Assembly (NCBI RefSeq): GCF_037076465.1
Contig: NZ_AP028908.1
Location: forward strand, 1,922,001-1,986,000
Direction of reading: 5' to 3'
DNA: 64,000 nt
Source: Pectobacterium araliae
GTDB taxonomy: Bacteria > Pseudomonadota > Gammaproteobacteria > Enterobacterales > Enterobacteriaceae
Each line of letters opens with the position of its first letter. Within the stretch, counting starts at the first letter, position 1. Shown here piece by piece: positions 38,586 to 47,655 of the stretch. Position numbers and translations under genes: made by a program. The notes under the pieces were generated by a model, which was not told the DNA's origin, made no database searches, and was given only the letters and a program-made list of their open reading frames with translations.

Positions 38586-40520
38586 TTAGAAGGTTGTCCA
38601 GCCTGCGTCCTGTGCTTGTTTTGACGCCGGTGGTAAGTGTTTCTGCTGGGGCGACAAACTTGAGGTATTTGCTTTGGGTTGACGTCCCTCGTGAGTAGAC
38701 AGGCGAAAGTTTGCCACCATACTTTCCAATATTGCAGACTGTTCCTCCAGCGAGTTAGCGGAGATTGACGACTCCATCACCAGTGCCGCATTCTGCTGCG
38801 TGGTGGTATCAAGTTCACTGATGGCGCGGGAAATTTGCTCAATGCCACGGCTTTGTTCATCGGAGGCGGAGGCGATTTCCCCCATGATGTCGTTGACCTG
38901 CGAGACGGAGGAGACGATCTGATCCATCGCGGTTCCCGCGTTGGCCACCAACCGCGTTCCCACATTGATACGTGACACCGACTCGGATATCAGGTTGGCA
39001 ATCTCTTTTGCCGCTTGGGACGTGCGTTGAGAAAGCGTCCGTACCTCGCTGGCAACCACGGCGAACCCACGCCCTTGCTCTCCGGCTCTCGCGGCTTCTA
39101 CGGCGGCGTTGAGCGCCAGAATATTAGTCTGGAAAGCGATGCTGTTGATAACGGCGGTGATGTCGGCAATCTTGTGCGAGCTTTCTGAAATGCCCGACAT
39201 GGTATCCACCACATCTCGTACCACTTCGCCGCCCTTGTGGGCATTTTGTGAGGCTTCGGTGCTGATTTGGCTCGCTTGTTTGGCGTTCTCGGCATTGTTT
39301 TTAACGGTCGAGGTGAGTTCTTCCATGCTGGCGGCGGTTTCCACTACGGCGGCAGATTGTTGCTCGGTGCGTGAGGAGAGATCGCTATTACCCGCGGCGA
39401 TCTTGGCTGCGGAGGTTGAAACGCTGTCCACACTGTCACGCACATCGCTGATCATATGGCGCAACTTTTCGTTCATCCTTCCCATTGCAGCGGTTAACTG
39501 ACCCAGTTCATCATCACGGTCGACTGTGATTGTTGAGGTCAAATCGCCTGCGGCAATTTTTTCTGCCAGAGAGAGGTTATGAATTACGGGGCGGGTGATT
39601 TGGCGGGTAATCAGCAGTGAGATGATAATACCGATCACGACGGTGATGAGGCCAATGATCATCGTGATGGTAGCGGAACCGTATGCCAGCGCATCATTCT
39701 TCTCTTTGACGATAGTGATAATCGATTTAATGGAGGCGCTGCTTTTATCTCCGCCGACCTTCACGCCGTCTTCTGTTTTTTTCAGGTCATTGACGCTCTG
39801 AAAGTAGTCATTGTTGAGTTTTTTATAGCTGGTGGCATAGCTTCTCAGGCTCTCTACGGCGACCTTCTGTTCCGGTGCCAGCGCAGCAGTGACGGCCTGG
39901 TAGTTACTGTCAAAGCGGCCAAAAGCTTCATCGAACTTCTTCGCGGCATCGGCATTTTGCCTGAGCTGCAACGCATACGAAGCCTGTTTCAATTCTGCAA
40001 CCTGCGTGACCAGATCCTCCGTCTGGTACTGTGTTACGTTATCAGAAGACTGCTGGCGTAGTCTGGCGTAAAAATTCGCAGTAATGTTTTGCCCGTTGGC
40101 GGCACTGATCTTGTCACGGTTTTCTACCACGCGCTGCGTGGCTTTCCCCATCTCGGTGATAGCATTCTGGAATTCGGTCAGGTGCTGGCCGAGATCGTTG
40201 ACAAGAGTTGCCCCTTCTGGACTCCATGAGAGCGTTTTCGCTTCAGTGGTTAATTCTGACGCGTGTTTAACAAAGCCCGCCATGGTTTCACGCGATTTTT
40301 CATCATAGGAGTAAAAATACTTCAGGCGGTTTATTTTGGCCTGAAAGACTTCGATGTTGATGTTGTAAATAAGATTGGTTTTCTCATAGATATCGCGAAT
40401 TTCCCTGAAGCGTCCTGCGCTGAGTAGCGATGCAATGATAACCAGTAGCAGGATGACCCCGAACCCAAGATAAAGCTTTTGGGATATTTTAAGATTTCTG
40501 ATTTTTTTGGCTAAGAACAT
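38586..40520 (-). CDS. Methyl-accepting chemotaxis protein (HBM-type sensor), copy 2
   Basis: 644 aa from the ATG at 40520 ([21 protein letters not shown]), which has GGAGAG 5 nt upstream; a longer reading frame to 40679 runs through its promoter and is discarded. Same layout as copy 1: TM1 near 20-36, HBM-like sensor of about 245 aa, TM2 near 280-305, HAMP, signalling domain. The C-terminus GWTTF again fits the CheR/CheB tether. The sensor domains of the two copies diverge much more than the signalling domains, as expected if they bind different ligands. It is encoded next to CitA/CitB-type genes. Confidence 0.93.
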   Translation of the reverse strand: MFLAKKIRNLKISQKLYLGFGVILLLVIIASLLSAGRFREIRDIYEKTNLIYNINIEVFQAKINRLKYFYSYDEKSRETMAGFVKHASELTTEAKTLSWSPEGATLVNDLGQHLTEFQNAITEMGKATQRVVENRDKISAANGQNITANFYARLRQQSSDNVTQYQTEDLVTQVAELKQASYALQLRQNADAAKKFDEAFGRFDSNYQAVTAALAPEQKVAVESLRSYATSYKKLNNDYFQSVNDLKKTEDGVKVGGDKSSASIKSIITIVKEKNDALAYGSATITMIIGLITVVIGIIISLLITRQITRPVIHNLSLAEKIAAGDLTSTITVDRDDELGQLTAAMGRMNEKLRHMISDVRDSVDSVSTSAAKIAAGNSDLSSRTEQQSAAVVETAASMEELTSTVKNNAENAKQASQISTEASQNAHKGGEVVRDVVDTMSGISESSHKIADITAVINSIAFQTNILALNAAVEAARAGEQGRGFAVVASEVRTLSQRTSQAAKEIANLISESVSRINVGTRLVANAGTAMDQIVSSVSQVNDIMGEIASASDEQSRGIEQISRAISELDTTTQQNAALVMESSISANSLEEQSAILESMVANFRLSTHEGRQPKANTSSLSPQQKHLPPASKQAQDAGWTTF

Positions 40521-40585
40521 GTTGTCTCTCCAGGGATGAATTACTGGTATCAAGTAGCAAACTAATAAGGTATGACCCATAGTGC

Positions 40586-40612
40586 TTATCGGATTTATGA
40601 CGCTTTTTTTTA
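40586..40612 (-). promoter_or_regulatory. Sigma-28 (FliA)-type promoter of MCP copy 2
   Basis: Minus strand TAAA-N15-TCCGATAA, 11 of 12 matches to the flagellar sigma-28 consensus, 66 bp upstream of the ATG. It places this receptor in the motility regulon. Confidence 0.75.
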
Positions 40613-40942
40613 GTGTGAGTGAAGAAACTAATAATAATTTGTGAGGCTTCTCTCTCACTATTGGACAACTGCACAGCAAGTAAGGGGGGTATTACCAATA
40701 AGCGTTACTTTGGTCGTTATCAGAATAAACACAGGAAATTGTGATTATTTTTTAATCTTTAAAAAATCGGGAAGAAAGTGGTTAATTTGGAAATATATTG
40801 AAATACAAATGGAATGAAAATAATGAATGGTTAAATTTTGTCTTAATGCTGGCGCGCGGAACGATGAGTTAATAACGTTACCCTTTCATCGGACTTTTTT
40901 TATCTTACTTTTCATCGCACACCGTCGTCTGGCTTTGCCGGA
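40613..40942. other. Intergenic stretch between MCP copy 2 and citB
   Basis: About 330 bp, AT-rich, no supported gene. It contains only long A/T tracts upstream of the chemoreceptor promoter. Confidence 0.4.
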
Positions 40943-40977
40943 TACGCTATGGCGGCGAATGGTACCGTCATAGCGTA
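40943..40977. repeat. Inverted repeat downstream of citB
   Basis: TACGCTATG (40943-40951) and CATAGCGTA (40969-40977), extended inward by three more pairs, 14 bp beyond the citB stop. It lacks a T-run. It looks like a dispersed palindromic unit (REP/BIME-like) or a weak terminator. Confidence 0.55.
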
Positions 40978-40990
40978 CGGGCTGCGGCAC

Positions 40991-41692
40991 CTACAGGGTG
41001 CCCTTCATACGGTATAACCGACGCGGGTGGCCAATTTTGCCGTAACGCATTTCGATATCGAGGAATTGGTTCTCGACGCAGAACTCGAGGTAGCGGCGCG
41101 CCGTGGTTTTACTTAGCCCGGTTTTCTCGACAATCTCATCGACAGAATAGAGCGTCTCGTCTCCCTCATTGGCAAAAATCTGTTTGATCAGTCCCAGTGT
41201 GTTCTCCTCAATACCTTTTGCTGACGAAGAGGGCGCAGCGCCGGACGATTGCAACTGATAAAGAATATCGACGTTCTGCTGATCGACAACTTTGTAGGTA
41301 TGCTGGGTTTTTACAAATTGAATAAAGCGTTCCAGCGAAGAACGCAGCCGTGGGTAAGAGAGTGGTTTGATTATGTAGTCAAAAGCCCCACAGCGAATCG
41401 CCTGAGCGCAGGTATTCATATCGCTGGCAGCGGTAATAAATATGACGGAGCAGTCCATCCCTTTCAGCAGTTGGCTTTCAATCAGCGAAACCCCTTCGCC
41501 GTCGGGCAAATAATTATCTAGCAGGATTAAGCGAGGCCTGTGCTGCTGAAGGAGCTTTTTGGCTTCAAAAAGTGTAGCGGCAATCCCTACGACGCGCAGA
41601 TTGAAATTTTTTTCAATAAATTCAGCATGAATATTTGCCAGCTTACTTTCATCTTCAACGATTAAGACATCGAAATGTTCAGTGTGCTGCAT
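40991..41692 (-). CDS. citB: Two-component response regulator, CitB/DpiA family
   Basis: 233 aa. The receiver domain (about 1-125) has the acidic pocket VEDE, phospho-acceptor Asp59 in LILLDNYLPDG and the conserved Lys in IIKPL. The C-terminal helix-turn-helix (about 170-225) reads VDEIVEKTGLSKTTARRYLEFC, typical of the CitB/DcuR family. An AGGG ribosome-binding site precedes it. It is 104 bp downstream of the sensor kinase; E. coli and Klebsiella counterparts activate citrate fermentation genes. I infer control of the divergent transporter and cit genes. Confidence 0.9.
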   Translation of the reverse strand: MQHTEHFDVLIVEDESKLANIHAEFIEKNFNLRVVGIAATLFEAKKLLQQHRPRLILLDNYLPDGEGVSLIESQLLKGMDCSVIFITAASDMNTCAQAIRCGAFDYIIKPLSYPRLRSSLERFIQFVKTQHTYKVVDQQNVDILYQLQSSGAAPSSSAKGIEENTLGLIKQIFANEGDETLYSVDEIVEKTGLSKTTARRYLEFCVENQFLDIEMRYGKIGHPRRLYRMKGTL

Positions 41693-41796
41693 GGTATGAA
41701 TCCCTGTTAGTATCTGAAAGATAAAGAAGATCTAGTGCCCGTACACCCGTCATTCTCCAAATGGCTTGTGCGTTGTTCAACACACGGCAACTCAAA

Positions 41797-43401
41797 TTAT
41801 TTGGAGGATAGCGGTATAAATAGGGAAAATATGCTGCCGTTCGGCTGGTTGGCAGAAACTTCAATAATTCCCCGAGCCTGGTTTACGTAGCTGGCGACCA
41901 GATGCAGTCCCAGCCCGTGATCACCTTGCGTTTTACTGGTCACACCCATTTCAAACAGGCAATCGGCAATGGCCGGATCGATCCCTGTTCCCTGATCCGC
42001 GACTTCAATGACCAACTCTTGTTCACTGTCATAGATGTATATTTCGACAGGATAATGCGGCGTAGCCATGGCCAATGTGGCTTCCATCGCGTTATCCAGC
42101 AAGTTACCAATGATGGACATCAGCTCCGTTTCACTCAGTGCGGCAGGAATATGGGTGAGCTGGCAGCGTGGGTCGAAAACAATCTCAATGCCTTTTTCTC
42201 GTGCTGTCGCGTACTTGCCTAGCAGCAGCCCGCATAATGCTGGCGAACAGAAGCGGCGCGAAACAAAATCCAGCACCACCTGTGCACTTTCCGACTGCGC
42301 TTCAATATATTTGATCGCTTCGTCATAGCGTTTGAGGTGCAGCAGCCCAGCCAGCGTCGCGGTCCAGTTCAACTGCTCATGCCGCAGAATGCGCAGGCTA
42401 TTCGCGTAACGCTTCACCTGACTGAGCTGCATGCTCAGTGTATGAATATCGTTTTTACTGCGGAAGCTGATGACCCAGCCTTGAAGCTCATCTTCTAGCA
42501 TAATCCGCACCCGGCTGGCGATGACGGTGGCGTGATTAAAGCGACAAATTTCATCGTGAGTGTCGCTGTTCCACATCGCTTCACCGGAGAAGAAGGGGAC
42601 GGGTTTAATGACGGTATCAATCGGCTTGCCGCGCAACAGATAGGAAGGTTCATTTAGTCCGAGGATTTCTTTGGCAGCATGGTTAATGGCGGCAATGCGG
42701 TGCTGTTTGTCGATCGCGATGACCCCTTCGTAGATCGATTCGAGTAACGCTTTCTGCTGCCTGACCAGCATGCGGATCTCAAGGGGTTCAAGACCAAACA
42801 TCTGTTTTTTCAGATTACGTGAGAACCACCAGGAAAAGATAAACAGCGCGACAAACATCGCCAGAATGGCCAGCAGAATACGTGCTAGTTTACTGAACGT
42901 CAGGCTATCGATGTGAGTTTTCAAATAGCCCACGGAGACAATGCCGATCACCTGACCATCAGCAATGATGGGCGCTTTACTGCGTAGTGAGATGCCGATG
43001 CTGCCGTGGCGCACCGTGATAGCACTTTTTCCCTCTAATACATCGAAATTGTCTCCGCCGACCATCTGTGTGCCGACGAGTTGGTCATTCTCCGCATACT
43101 CAGAATGAAACAGGTGGCGCGCTTGACTATCGCCGATCACGATATAACTTGCATCGCTGCGTTGTTTTAATTGCCGAGCAAGGATATATATCTGTTTGAT
43201 ATTTCTATTTTTTACTGACTCGACTAGTGATGGGATGATGGCGATCTCTCTGGCCTGTACCTGCGCGCGCGTACCCAGCTCAGAATAGAGTTGTTTATCG
43301 ATATCGTGATAATAATAAACACCTGCCATCAGCAGTAACAAAGAGAAGAAGACGATCAAATAGATAAACAATTTGATATGAAAAGAAAGTCTCACTCTCA
43401 T
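41797..43401 (-). CDS. citA: Sensor histidine kinase, CitA/DpiB family
   Basis: 534-aa membrane kinase. TM1 is about 11-31, followed by a periplasmic PAS/Cache sensor of about 145 residues, which in CitA binds citrate; basic and Ser residues in RHGSIGISLRSK fit the carboxylate pocket. TM2 is about 177-199, then a cytoplasmic PAS (about 215-320). The phospho-acceptor His341 is in LRILRHEQLNW, and the ATPase domain has NLLDNAMEA, DQGTGI and GLGLHLV. Its place beside citrate transport and lyase genes supports citrate or a near relative (malate, isocitrate) as ligand. Confidence 0.9.
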   Translation of the reverse strand: MRVRLSFHIKLFIYLIVFFSLLLLMAGVYYYHDIDKQLYSELGTRAQVQAREIAIIPSLVESVKNRNIKQIYILARQLKQRSDASYIVIGDSQARHLFHSEYAENDQLVGTQMVGGDNFDVLEGKSAITVRHGSIGISLRSKAPIIADGQVIGIVSVGYLKTHIDSLTFSKLARILLAILAMFVALFIFSWWFSRNLKKQMFGLEPLEIRMLVRQQKALLESIYEGVIAIDKQHRIAAINHAAKEILGLNEPSYLLRGKPIDTVIKPVPFFSGEAMWNSDTHDEICRFNHATVIASRVRIMLEDELQGWVISFRSKNDIHTLSMQLSQVKRYANSLRILRHEQLNWTATLAGLLHLKRYDEAIKYIEAQSESAQVVLDFVSRRFCSPALCGLLLGKYATAREKGIEIVFDPRCQLTHIPAALSETELMSIIGNLLDNAMEATLAMATPHYPVEIYIYDSEQELVIEVADQGTGIDPAIADCLFEMGVTSKTQGDHGLGLHLVASYVNQARGIIEVSANQPNGSIFSLFIPLSSK

Positions 43402-43486
43402 GATGTGGGGTAGCCTACTGGTTAACTAAAAATAGCTACTGAATTTATCACGAATGCTAATCAGATTGGACTGAGAGGAAAAAAGT

Positions 43487-43502
43487 TGTGAGCAATAACA
43501 CG
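43487..43502. promoter_or_regulatory. Possible CRP site in the citA-transporter gap
   Basis: TGTGA-N6-ACACG: a full left half-site and 3 of 5 in the right half. Catabolite control of citrate fermentation is known in Klebsiella; this site is only a candidate. Confidence 0.3.
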
Positions 43503-43581
43503 TTTAAATCTGTTGTTGCCAATATGGTATGAGTAATAAATAGATAAAATTAAACGACTCCGTTTTCTTTAATAAACAACT

Positions 43582-43724
43582 TAATCACTTTTTATCAACA
43601 TAATCACTTTTAGGAAATAAACACCATAAAAACCATAAAATCCTTAAAGTTTATTTTGAACAGAAAAACGTCTAACTGTCTGCGCAATAAACGATTATCG
43701 AATATAAATCATAAAAACCATAAA
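43582..43724. promoter_or_regulatory. Candidate CitB operators between citA and the 2HCT transporter
   Basis: The 419-bp divergent gap (43402-43820) holds no gene but has ordered direct repeats: a 15-bp unit beginning CATAAAAACC occurs identically at 43625-43639 and 43710-43724, spaced 85 bp (about 8 helical turns), and an 11-bp unit TAATCACTTTT occurs at 43582 and 43601. AT-rich repeats between the regulated divergent genes fit response-regulator binding. Confidence 0.5.
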
Positions 43725-43820
43725 CGCCTTTAAAACTCATTTTTTAATTTGAAGGGAATCACATAATAATAGATATCCGCCCCCTATGATGCACGGACAA
43801 AATAAAACGGGGACTAAGTT

Positions 43821-45191
43821 ATGAGCACAACTGATGATTCATATATTGTGGTAAATAATGAGGCGGCTGGGAAGGCCTCATTAAAGGAAAAATGGTGGCA
43901 CGTTCTGGATACCTACAAAGTCGGTATTATTCCAGTGCCACTTTTTGTGCTGGCGGGGGTATTAATCGGCATCGACTGCCTGAGTGGTAAGTTACCGAGC
44001 GATATCGTCGTGATGGTGGCGACGCTGGCATTCTTCGGATTTGCCTGTGGTGAATTTGGCAAGCGTCTACCGATTATCGGCAAGATGGGGGCGGCGGCAA
44101 TCTGTGCAACCTTCATCCCTTCGGCGATGGTGCATTATGGCCTGCTGCCGGATGTTGTTGTGGAATCTACGACCAAGTTCTACAAGAGCACCAACATTCT
44201 TTATCTCTATATCTGCTGCATTATTGTCGGCAGCATCATGAGTATGAATCGGCAGACGCTGATTCAGGGCTTCCTGCGTATTTTCTTCCCGATGCTGTGT
44301 GGTGAAGTGGCTGGGATGCTGGTGGGGATGGGCGTGGGTATTGCGCTAGGTCTGGATCCGTTCCAAATTTTCTTCTTCCTGATTCTGCCAATTATGGCGG
44401 GTGGGGTAGGTGAAGGTGCTATTCCGCTGTCTATCGGCTATGCCACGATCCTGCACATGGATCAGGGGGTTGCTCTGGGACGTGTCTTGCCTATCGTGAT
44501 GTTGGGCAGCCTGACGGCCATTATCCTTGCCGGTGTTCTGAATCAACTGGGTAAACGCTACCCACACTTGACTGGCGAAGGCGAATTGATGCCGAATAAA
44601 AGCAATAACCTGGGTAACGGCGAAAGCAGTGCTCCGGCTTCTGGCTTTAGTGGCAAAGCAGACGTAACGACGATTGCCTCAGGCGCGCTGTTAGCAATCC
44701 TGCTGTATATGGTGGGTATGCTCGGTCACAAAGTGGTTGGTCTGCCTGCACCGGTTGGCATGCTGTTCGCTGCGGTGCTGGTGAAGTTGGCCCATGGTGT
44801 TTCACCGAAAATGTTGGAAGGTTCTCAGGTTGTTTACAAGTTCTTCCAGACCTCTGTGACGTATCCGATTCTGTTTGCTGTCGGGGTGGCGATTACACCG
44901 TGGCAGGAACTGGTCAACGCCTTCACGATTCAAAACCTGCTGGTGATTATCTCTACCGTAGTGACGTTGGTCGGGACCGGTTTCTTGGTGGGTAAAAAGA
45001 TCGGTATGCACCCGATTGATGTTGCCATTGTTTCCTGCTGCCAGAGCGGACAGGGTGGTACGGGTGACGTCGCGATTCTGACCGCGGGTAACCGTATGGT
45101 GCTGATGCCATTTGCGCAGATCGCAACGCGTATCGGCGGCGCGATTAACGTGTCGATTTCACTGCTGGTGCTCGCCAACTTTTTAGTCTGA
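43821..45191 (+). CDS. 2-hydroxycarboxylate transporter family (citrate/malate) symporter
   Basis: 456-aa inner-membrane protein of the 2HCT family. Two re-entrant-loop motifs are visible, GGVGEGAIPLS and GQGGTGDVAIL (the GGxG signatures), in inverted halves of about five to six helices each. The N-terminus (LKEKWWHVLDTYKVGIIPVPLF) looks more like citrate/malate transporters (CimH/CitW type) than Klebsiella CitS. GGGGAC lies about 7 nt before the ATG. It is divergent from citA and upstream of the FAH and cit genes, so it imports citrate or malate, possibly in exchange for acetate (inference). Confidence 0.9.
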   Translation: MSTTDDSYIVVNNEAAGKASLKEKWWHVLDTYKVGIIPVPLFVLAGVLIGIDCLSGKLPSDIVVMVATLAFFGFACGEFGKRLPIIGKMGAAAICATFIPSAMVHYGLLPDVVVESTTKFYKSTNILYLYICCIIVGSIMSMNRQTLIQGFLRIFFPMLCGEVAGMLVGMGVGIALGLDPFQIFFFLILPIMAGGVGEGAIPLSIGYATILHMDQGVALGRVLPIVMLGSLTAIILAGVLNQLGKRYPHLTGEGELMPNKSNNLGNGESSAPASGFSGKADVTTIASGALLAILLYMVGMLGHKVVGLPAPVGMLFAAVLVKLAHGVSPKMLEGSQVVYKFFQTSVTYPILFAVGVAITPWQELVNAFTIQNLLVIISTVVTLVGTGFLVGKKIGMHPIDVAIVSCCQSGQGGTGDVAILTAGNRMVLMPFAQIATRIGGAINVSISLLVLANFLV

Positions 45192-45307
45192 TGTCATTCA
45201 GAAAATAAAAAGAGGCTGAGAAAAATAAGTATTACGTTGAAAAAATGTGTTGAGTTAACGAAATAAAACCGCCATTGCGCGTGGGGTTATTTTGCACAGG
45301 AAATATT

Positions 45308-46192
45308 ATGAAACTTGCAAGCTATCGTTATAACGGTAAAGACAGTTACGGCATTTATACTCCAACGGGATTAATCGATCTCGGCGGTAAAATTGGCCAC
45401 CGTTACCCCGACCTGAAAGCATTACTGGCACAGAATGCATTACATGTCGCACATGAATTTAGTATGAGTACGCCGGATATTGCGGTCACCGATGTCACGT
45501 TCTTACCGGTTATTACCGCACCAGGGAAAATACTGTGCGTGGGGATGAATTATGCCGCTAAGCGTCAAGAATTTAATGAACTGAATCCTGCACCCACGTT
45601 ATTCGTGCGCTTCGCAGATTCGCAAACCGGACACGCGACACCCGTCATCAAACCGCATTATTCCAGCGAATTTGATTATGAGGGCGAGCTGGCGGTCATT
45701 ATCGGTAAAGGCGGACAGAATATTTCTCAGGATGTCGCACTTTCTCATGTCGCAGGGTATAGCTGCTACATGGATGGCTCTGCGCGTGACTGGCAGCATA
45801 GCTGGTTTACCGCCGGTAAAAACTGGCAGAAAACCGGTGCGTTCGGCCCTTATCTGACCACCACGGATGAAATTCCCGACCCGCATGTGTTGGCGATCCG
45901 CACGTATCTGAATGGCCGCATGGTGCAGGACGACAATACCAGCAGCATGATCCACAAAGTTGCTGAATTGATTGAATACATTAGTACCTTCACTGAGTTG
46001 AGTGCTGGCGACGTGATCATCACGGGTTCGCCGGGCGGCGTGGGTAAAAAACGCAATCCGCCGCTGTTTATGAAGGCGGGTGACTGCATTGAAGTTGAAA
46101 TCGAAAACATCGGCCATTTGCGTAACACGATAGTGGATGCGGCAGCACCAGTGAAATCGGTTCCGATCACTGCTGAAGTCGCTGCGCACTAA
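45308..46192 (+). CDS. Fumarylacetoacetate hydrolase family protein; candidate oxaloacetate decarboxylase
   Basis: 294 aa from the ATG at 45308 (MKLASYRYNGKDSYG), with AGGA about 7 nt upstream. The FAH-fold C-terminal domain has the metal-binding acids in the series FDYEGELAVIIGKGG and a YMDGSARDWQ segment, and TGSPGGVGKKRNPP near the end. FAH-family enzymes cleave or decarboxylate beta-keto acids; FAHD1 and Corynebacterium Cg1458 decarboxylate oxaloacetate. Here it stands between the citrate/malate transporter and citC while oadGAB is absent, so I infer that it removes the oxaloacetate released by citrate lyase. A hydrolase for another substrate is possible. Confidence 0.85.
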   Translation: MKLASYRYNGKDSYGIYTPTGLIDLGGKIGHRYPDLKALLAQNALHVAHEFSMSTPDIAVTDVTFLPVITAPGKILCVGMNYAAKRQEFNELNPAPTLFVRFADSQTGHATPVIKPHYSSEFDYEGELAVIIGKGGQNISQDVALSHVAGYSCYMDGSARDWQHSWFTAGKNWQKTGAFGPYLTTTDEIPDPHVLAIRTYLNGRMVQDDNTSSMIHKVAELIEYISTFTELSAGDVIITGSPGGVGKKRNPPLFMKAGDCIEVEIENIGHLRNTIVDAAAPVKSVPITAEVAAH

Positions 46193-46276
46193 GTTCAGGT
46201 GCTGGGTTTGTCGGTGTGAAAACCGGCAAGCCTGCAATGAATGCCCTAACTAATTTGAGTTGCAGGAAGAACCGTG

Positions 46277-47341
46277 ATGTATGCCAATGATTCCGTCTTT
46301 TTTGACACGCTGGATGTGCGCCTTCGGGAGCAGGAGAGGGACGCCGTACGCCAGTTCCTTGCACACTGCCAGCTCGGCATGGATGACGATATTGACATCG
46401 TTGTTGTGGGTAAACTGGGTGGGCGACTGATCGCCTGCGCGGGTTTGGCTTCCAACACCATTAAGTGCGTTGCGGTCGATCCTGAATTCAGGCACCTCAA
46501 TCTGGGTGTACAGGTGGTGAATGAAGTGATGCAACAGGCAGCGCAGCGCGGCCACTTTCACCTGTTTCTCTATACCAAGCCGGAAAATGTCGACATCTTC
46601 CGGGGATGTGGTTTCTACCCGTTAGCCTGTTATCAGGACAGCGCGATGCTGATGGAAAATACACCGATTGGTATCCAGCAATATTGTCAGTCTTTGGCAG
46701 ATTGCGCGCAGCCTGAGTCGCTCACGATGCAAACCGAGAAAAAGATCGGCGCGATTGTCATGAATGCGAATCCCTTCACGTTGGGTCATTGCTATCTGGC
46801 GGAACACGCGGCACAGTCGTGTGATTGGCTGCACGTATTTGTGGTTCGGGAAGATGTTTCCTTTTTCCCATTCAGCGAGCGCCTGGAGATGGTACAGCGC
46901 GGCGTAGAACACATCCCTAATCTGACGGTACATGCTGGTTCGAACTACATGATTTCTAAAGCGACGTTCCCCGGCTATTTCCTGAAGGAAGAAAAACTGA
47001 TCACCCGCGCCCATGCGGCGCTCGATCTCATTATTTTCAGGAAATATATCGCACCAGCCCTCGGTATTACTCAGCGCTTCGTCGGCACCGAACCCTTTTG
47101 CCCAGTGACGAATCAGTACAACCAGGATATGCACTACTGGCTGGAGAAAGACCAGACGGTGTCTGCCCCCGCGTTAAGCGTGGTTGAAATTGAACGTAAA
47201 CGGCAAACCTCAGGACTGGCCATTTCCGCTTCGGAAGTCAGAAAATTACTCAAACTTCGGCAGTACAGCCGTATTCGGGACATCGTGCCAACCTCAACTT
47301 TTGAGCATTTACAGCACTATTACGAACCCGAGTACGCATAA
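46277..47341 (+). CDS. citC: [Citrate (pro-3S)-lyase] ligase
   Basis: Acetylates the citrate lyase prosthetic group with ATP to activate the enzyme. The ATG at 46277 is 7 nt from AGGAAG and is preferred over a GTG one codon earlier, giving 354 aa. A GNAT-like N-terminal domain covers about 1-125 (CVAVDPEFRHLNLGVQVV), followed by a nucleotidyltransferase domain whose NANPFTLGHCYLAEHAA holds the HxGH-type motif variant. First gene of citCDEFXG. Confidence 0.93.
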   Translation: MYANDSVFFDTLDVRLREQERDAVRQFLAHCQLGMDDDIDIVVVGKLGGRLIACAGLASNTIKCVAVDPEFRHLNLGVQVVNEVMQQAAQRGHFHLFLYTKPENVDIFRGCGFYPLACYQDSAMLMENTPIGIQQYCQSLADCAQPESLTMQTEKKIGAIVMNANPFTLGHCYLAEHAAQSCDWLHVFVVREDVSFFPFSERLEMVQRGVEHIPNLTVHAGSNYMISKATFPGYFLKEEKLITRAHAALDLIIFRKYIAPALGITQRFVGTEPFCPVTNQYNQDMHYWLEKDQTVSAPALSVVEIERKRQTSGLAISASEVRKLLKLRQYSRIRDIVPTSTFEHLQHYYEPEYA

Positions 47342-47364
47342 TTAAAATTAATCAGGATAAATCT

Positions 47365-47655
47365 ATGAAGATTGTTAAGGAGTCTCTGGCAGGCACCTTT
47401 GAGTCCAGCGATTTGCTGGTCAAAGTGGCACCGGCAGACGGGAAGCTCACTGTGGTCATCAACAGCGAAGTCATTAAGCAGTTCGGTCATCAAATTAAAC
47501 AGGTCGTAGATGACACGCTGAAAGCGCTGGGCGTAGAGGAAGGGACGATCATTGTGGATGACAAAGGCGCGCTGGATTGTGTCATCCGTGCTCGCGTGCA
47601 AAGCGCGGTACTGCGCGCTACAGACGGACAGCAGATTGAATGGGAGATATTATAA
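47365..47655 (+). CDS. citD: Citrate lyase acyl carrier protein, gamma subunit
   Basis: 96 aa, acyl-carrier subunit of the citrate lyase complex. Ser14 (AGTFESSD) is the expected attachment point of the phosphoribosyl-dephospho-CoA group delivered by CitX. Its TAA overlaps the citE ATG by 1 bp. Confidence 0.95.
   Translation: MKIVKESLAGTFESSDLLVKVAPADGKLTVVINSEVIKQFGHQIKQVVDDTLKALGVEEGTIIVDDKGALDCVIRARVQSAVLRATDGQQIEWEIL

Noticed and set aside
43402..43820. Small ORFs or a CRISPR-like array in the repeat-bearing citA gap
   Set aside because: Only two copies of each repeat with unequal spacing and no spacer structure; better explained as operators.
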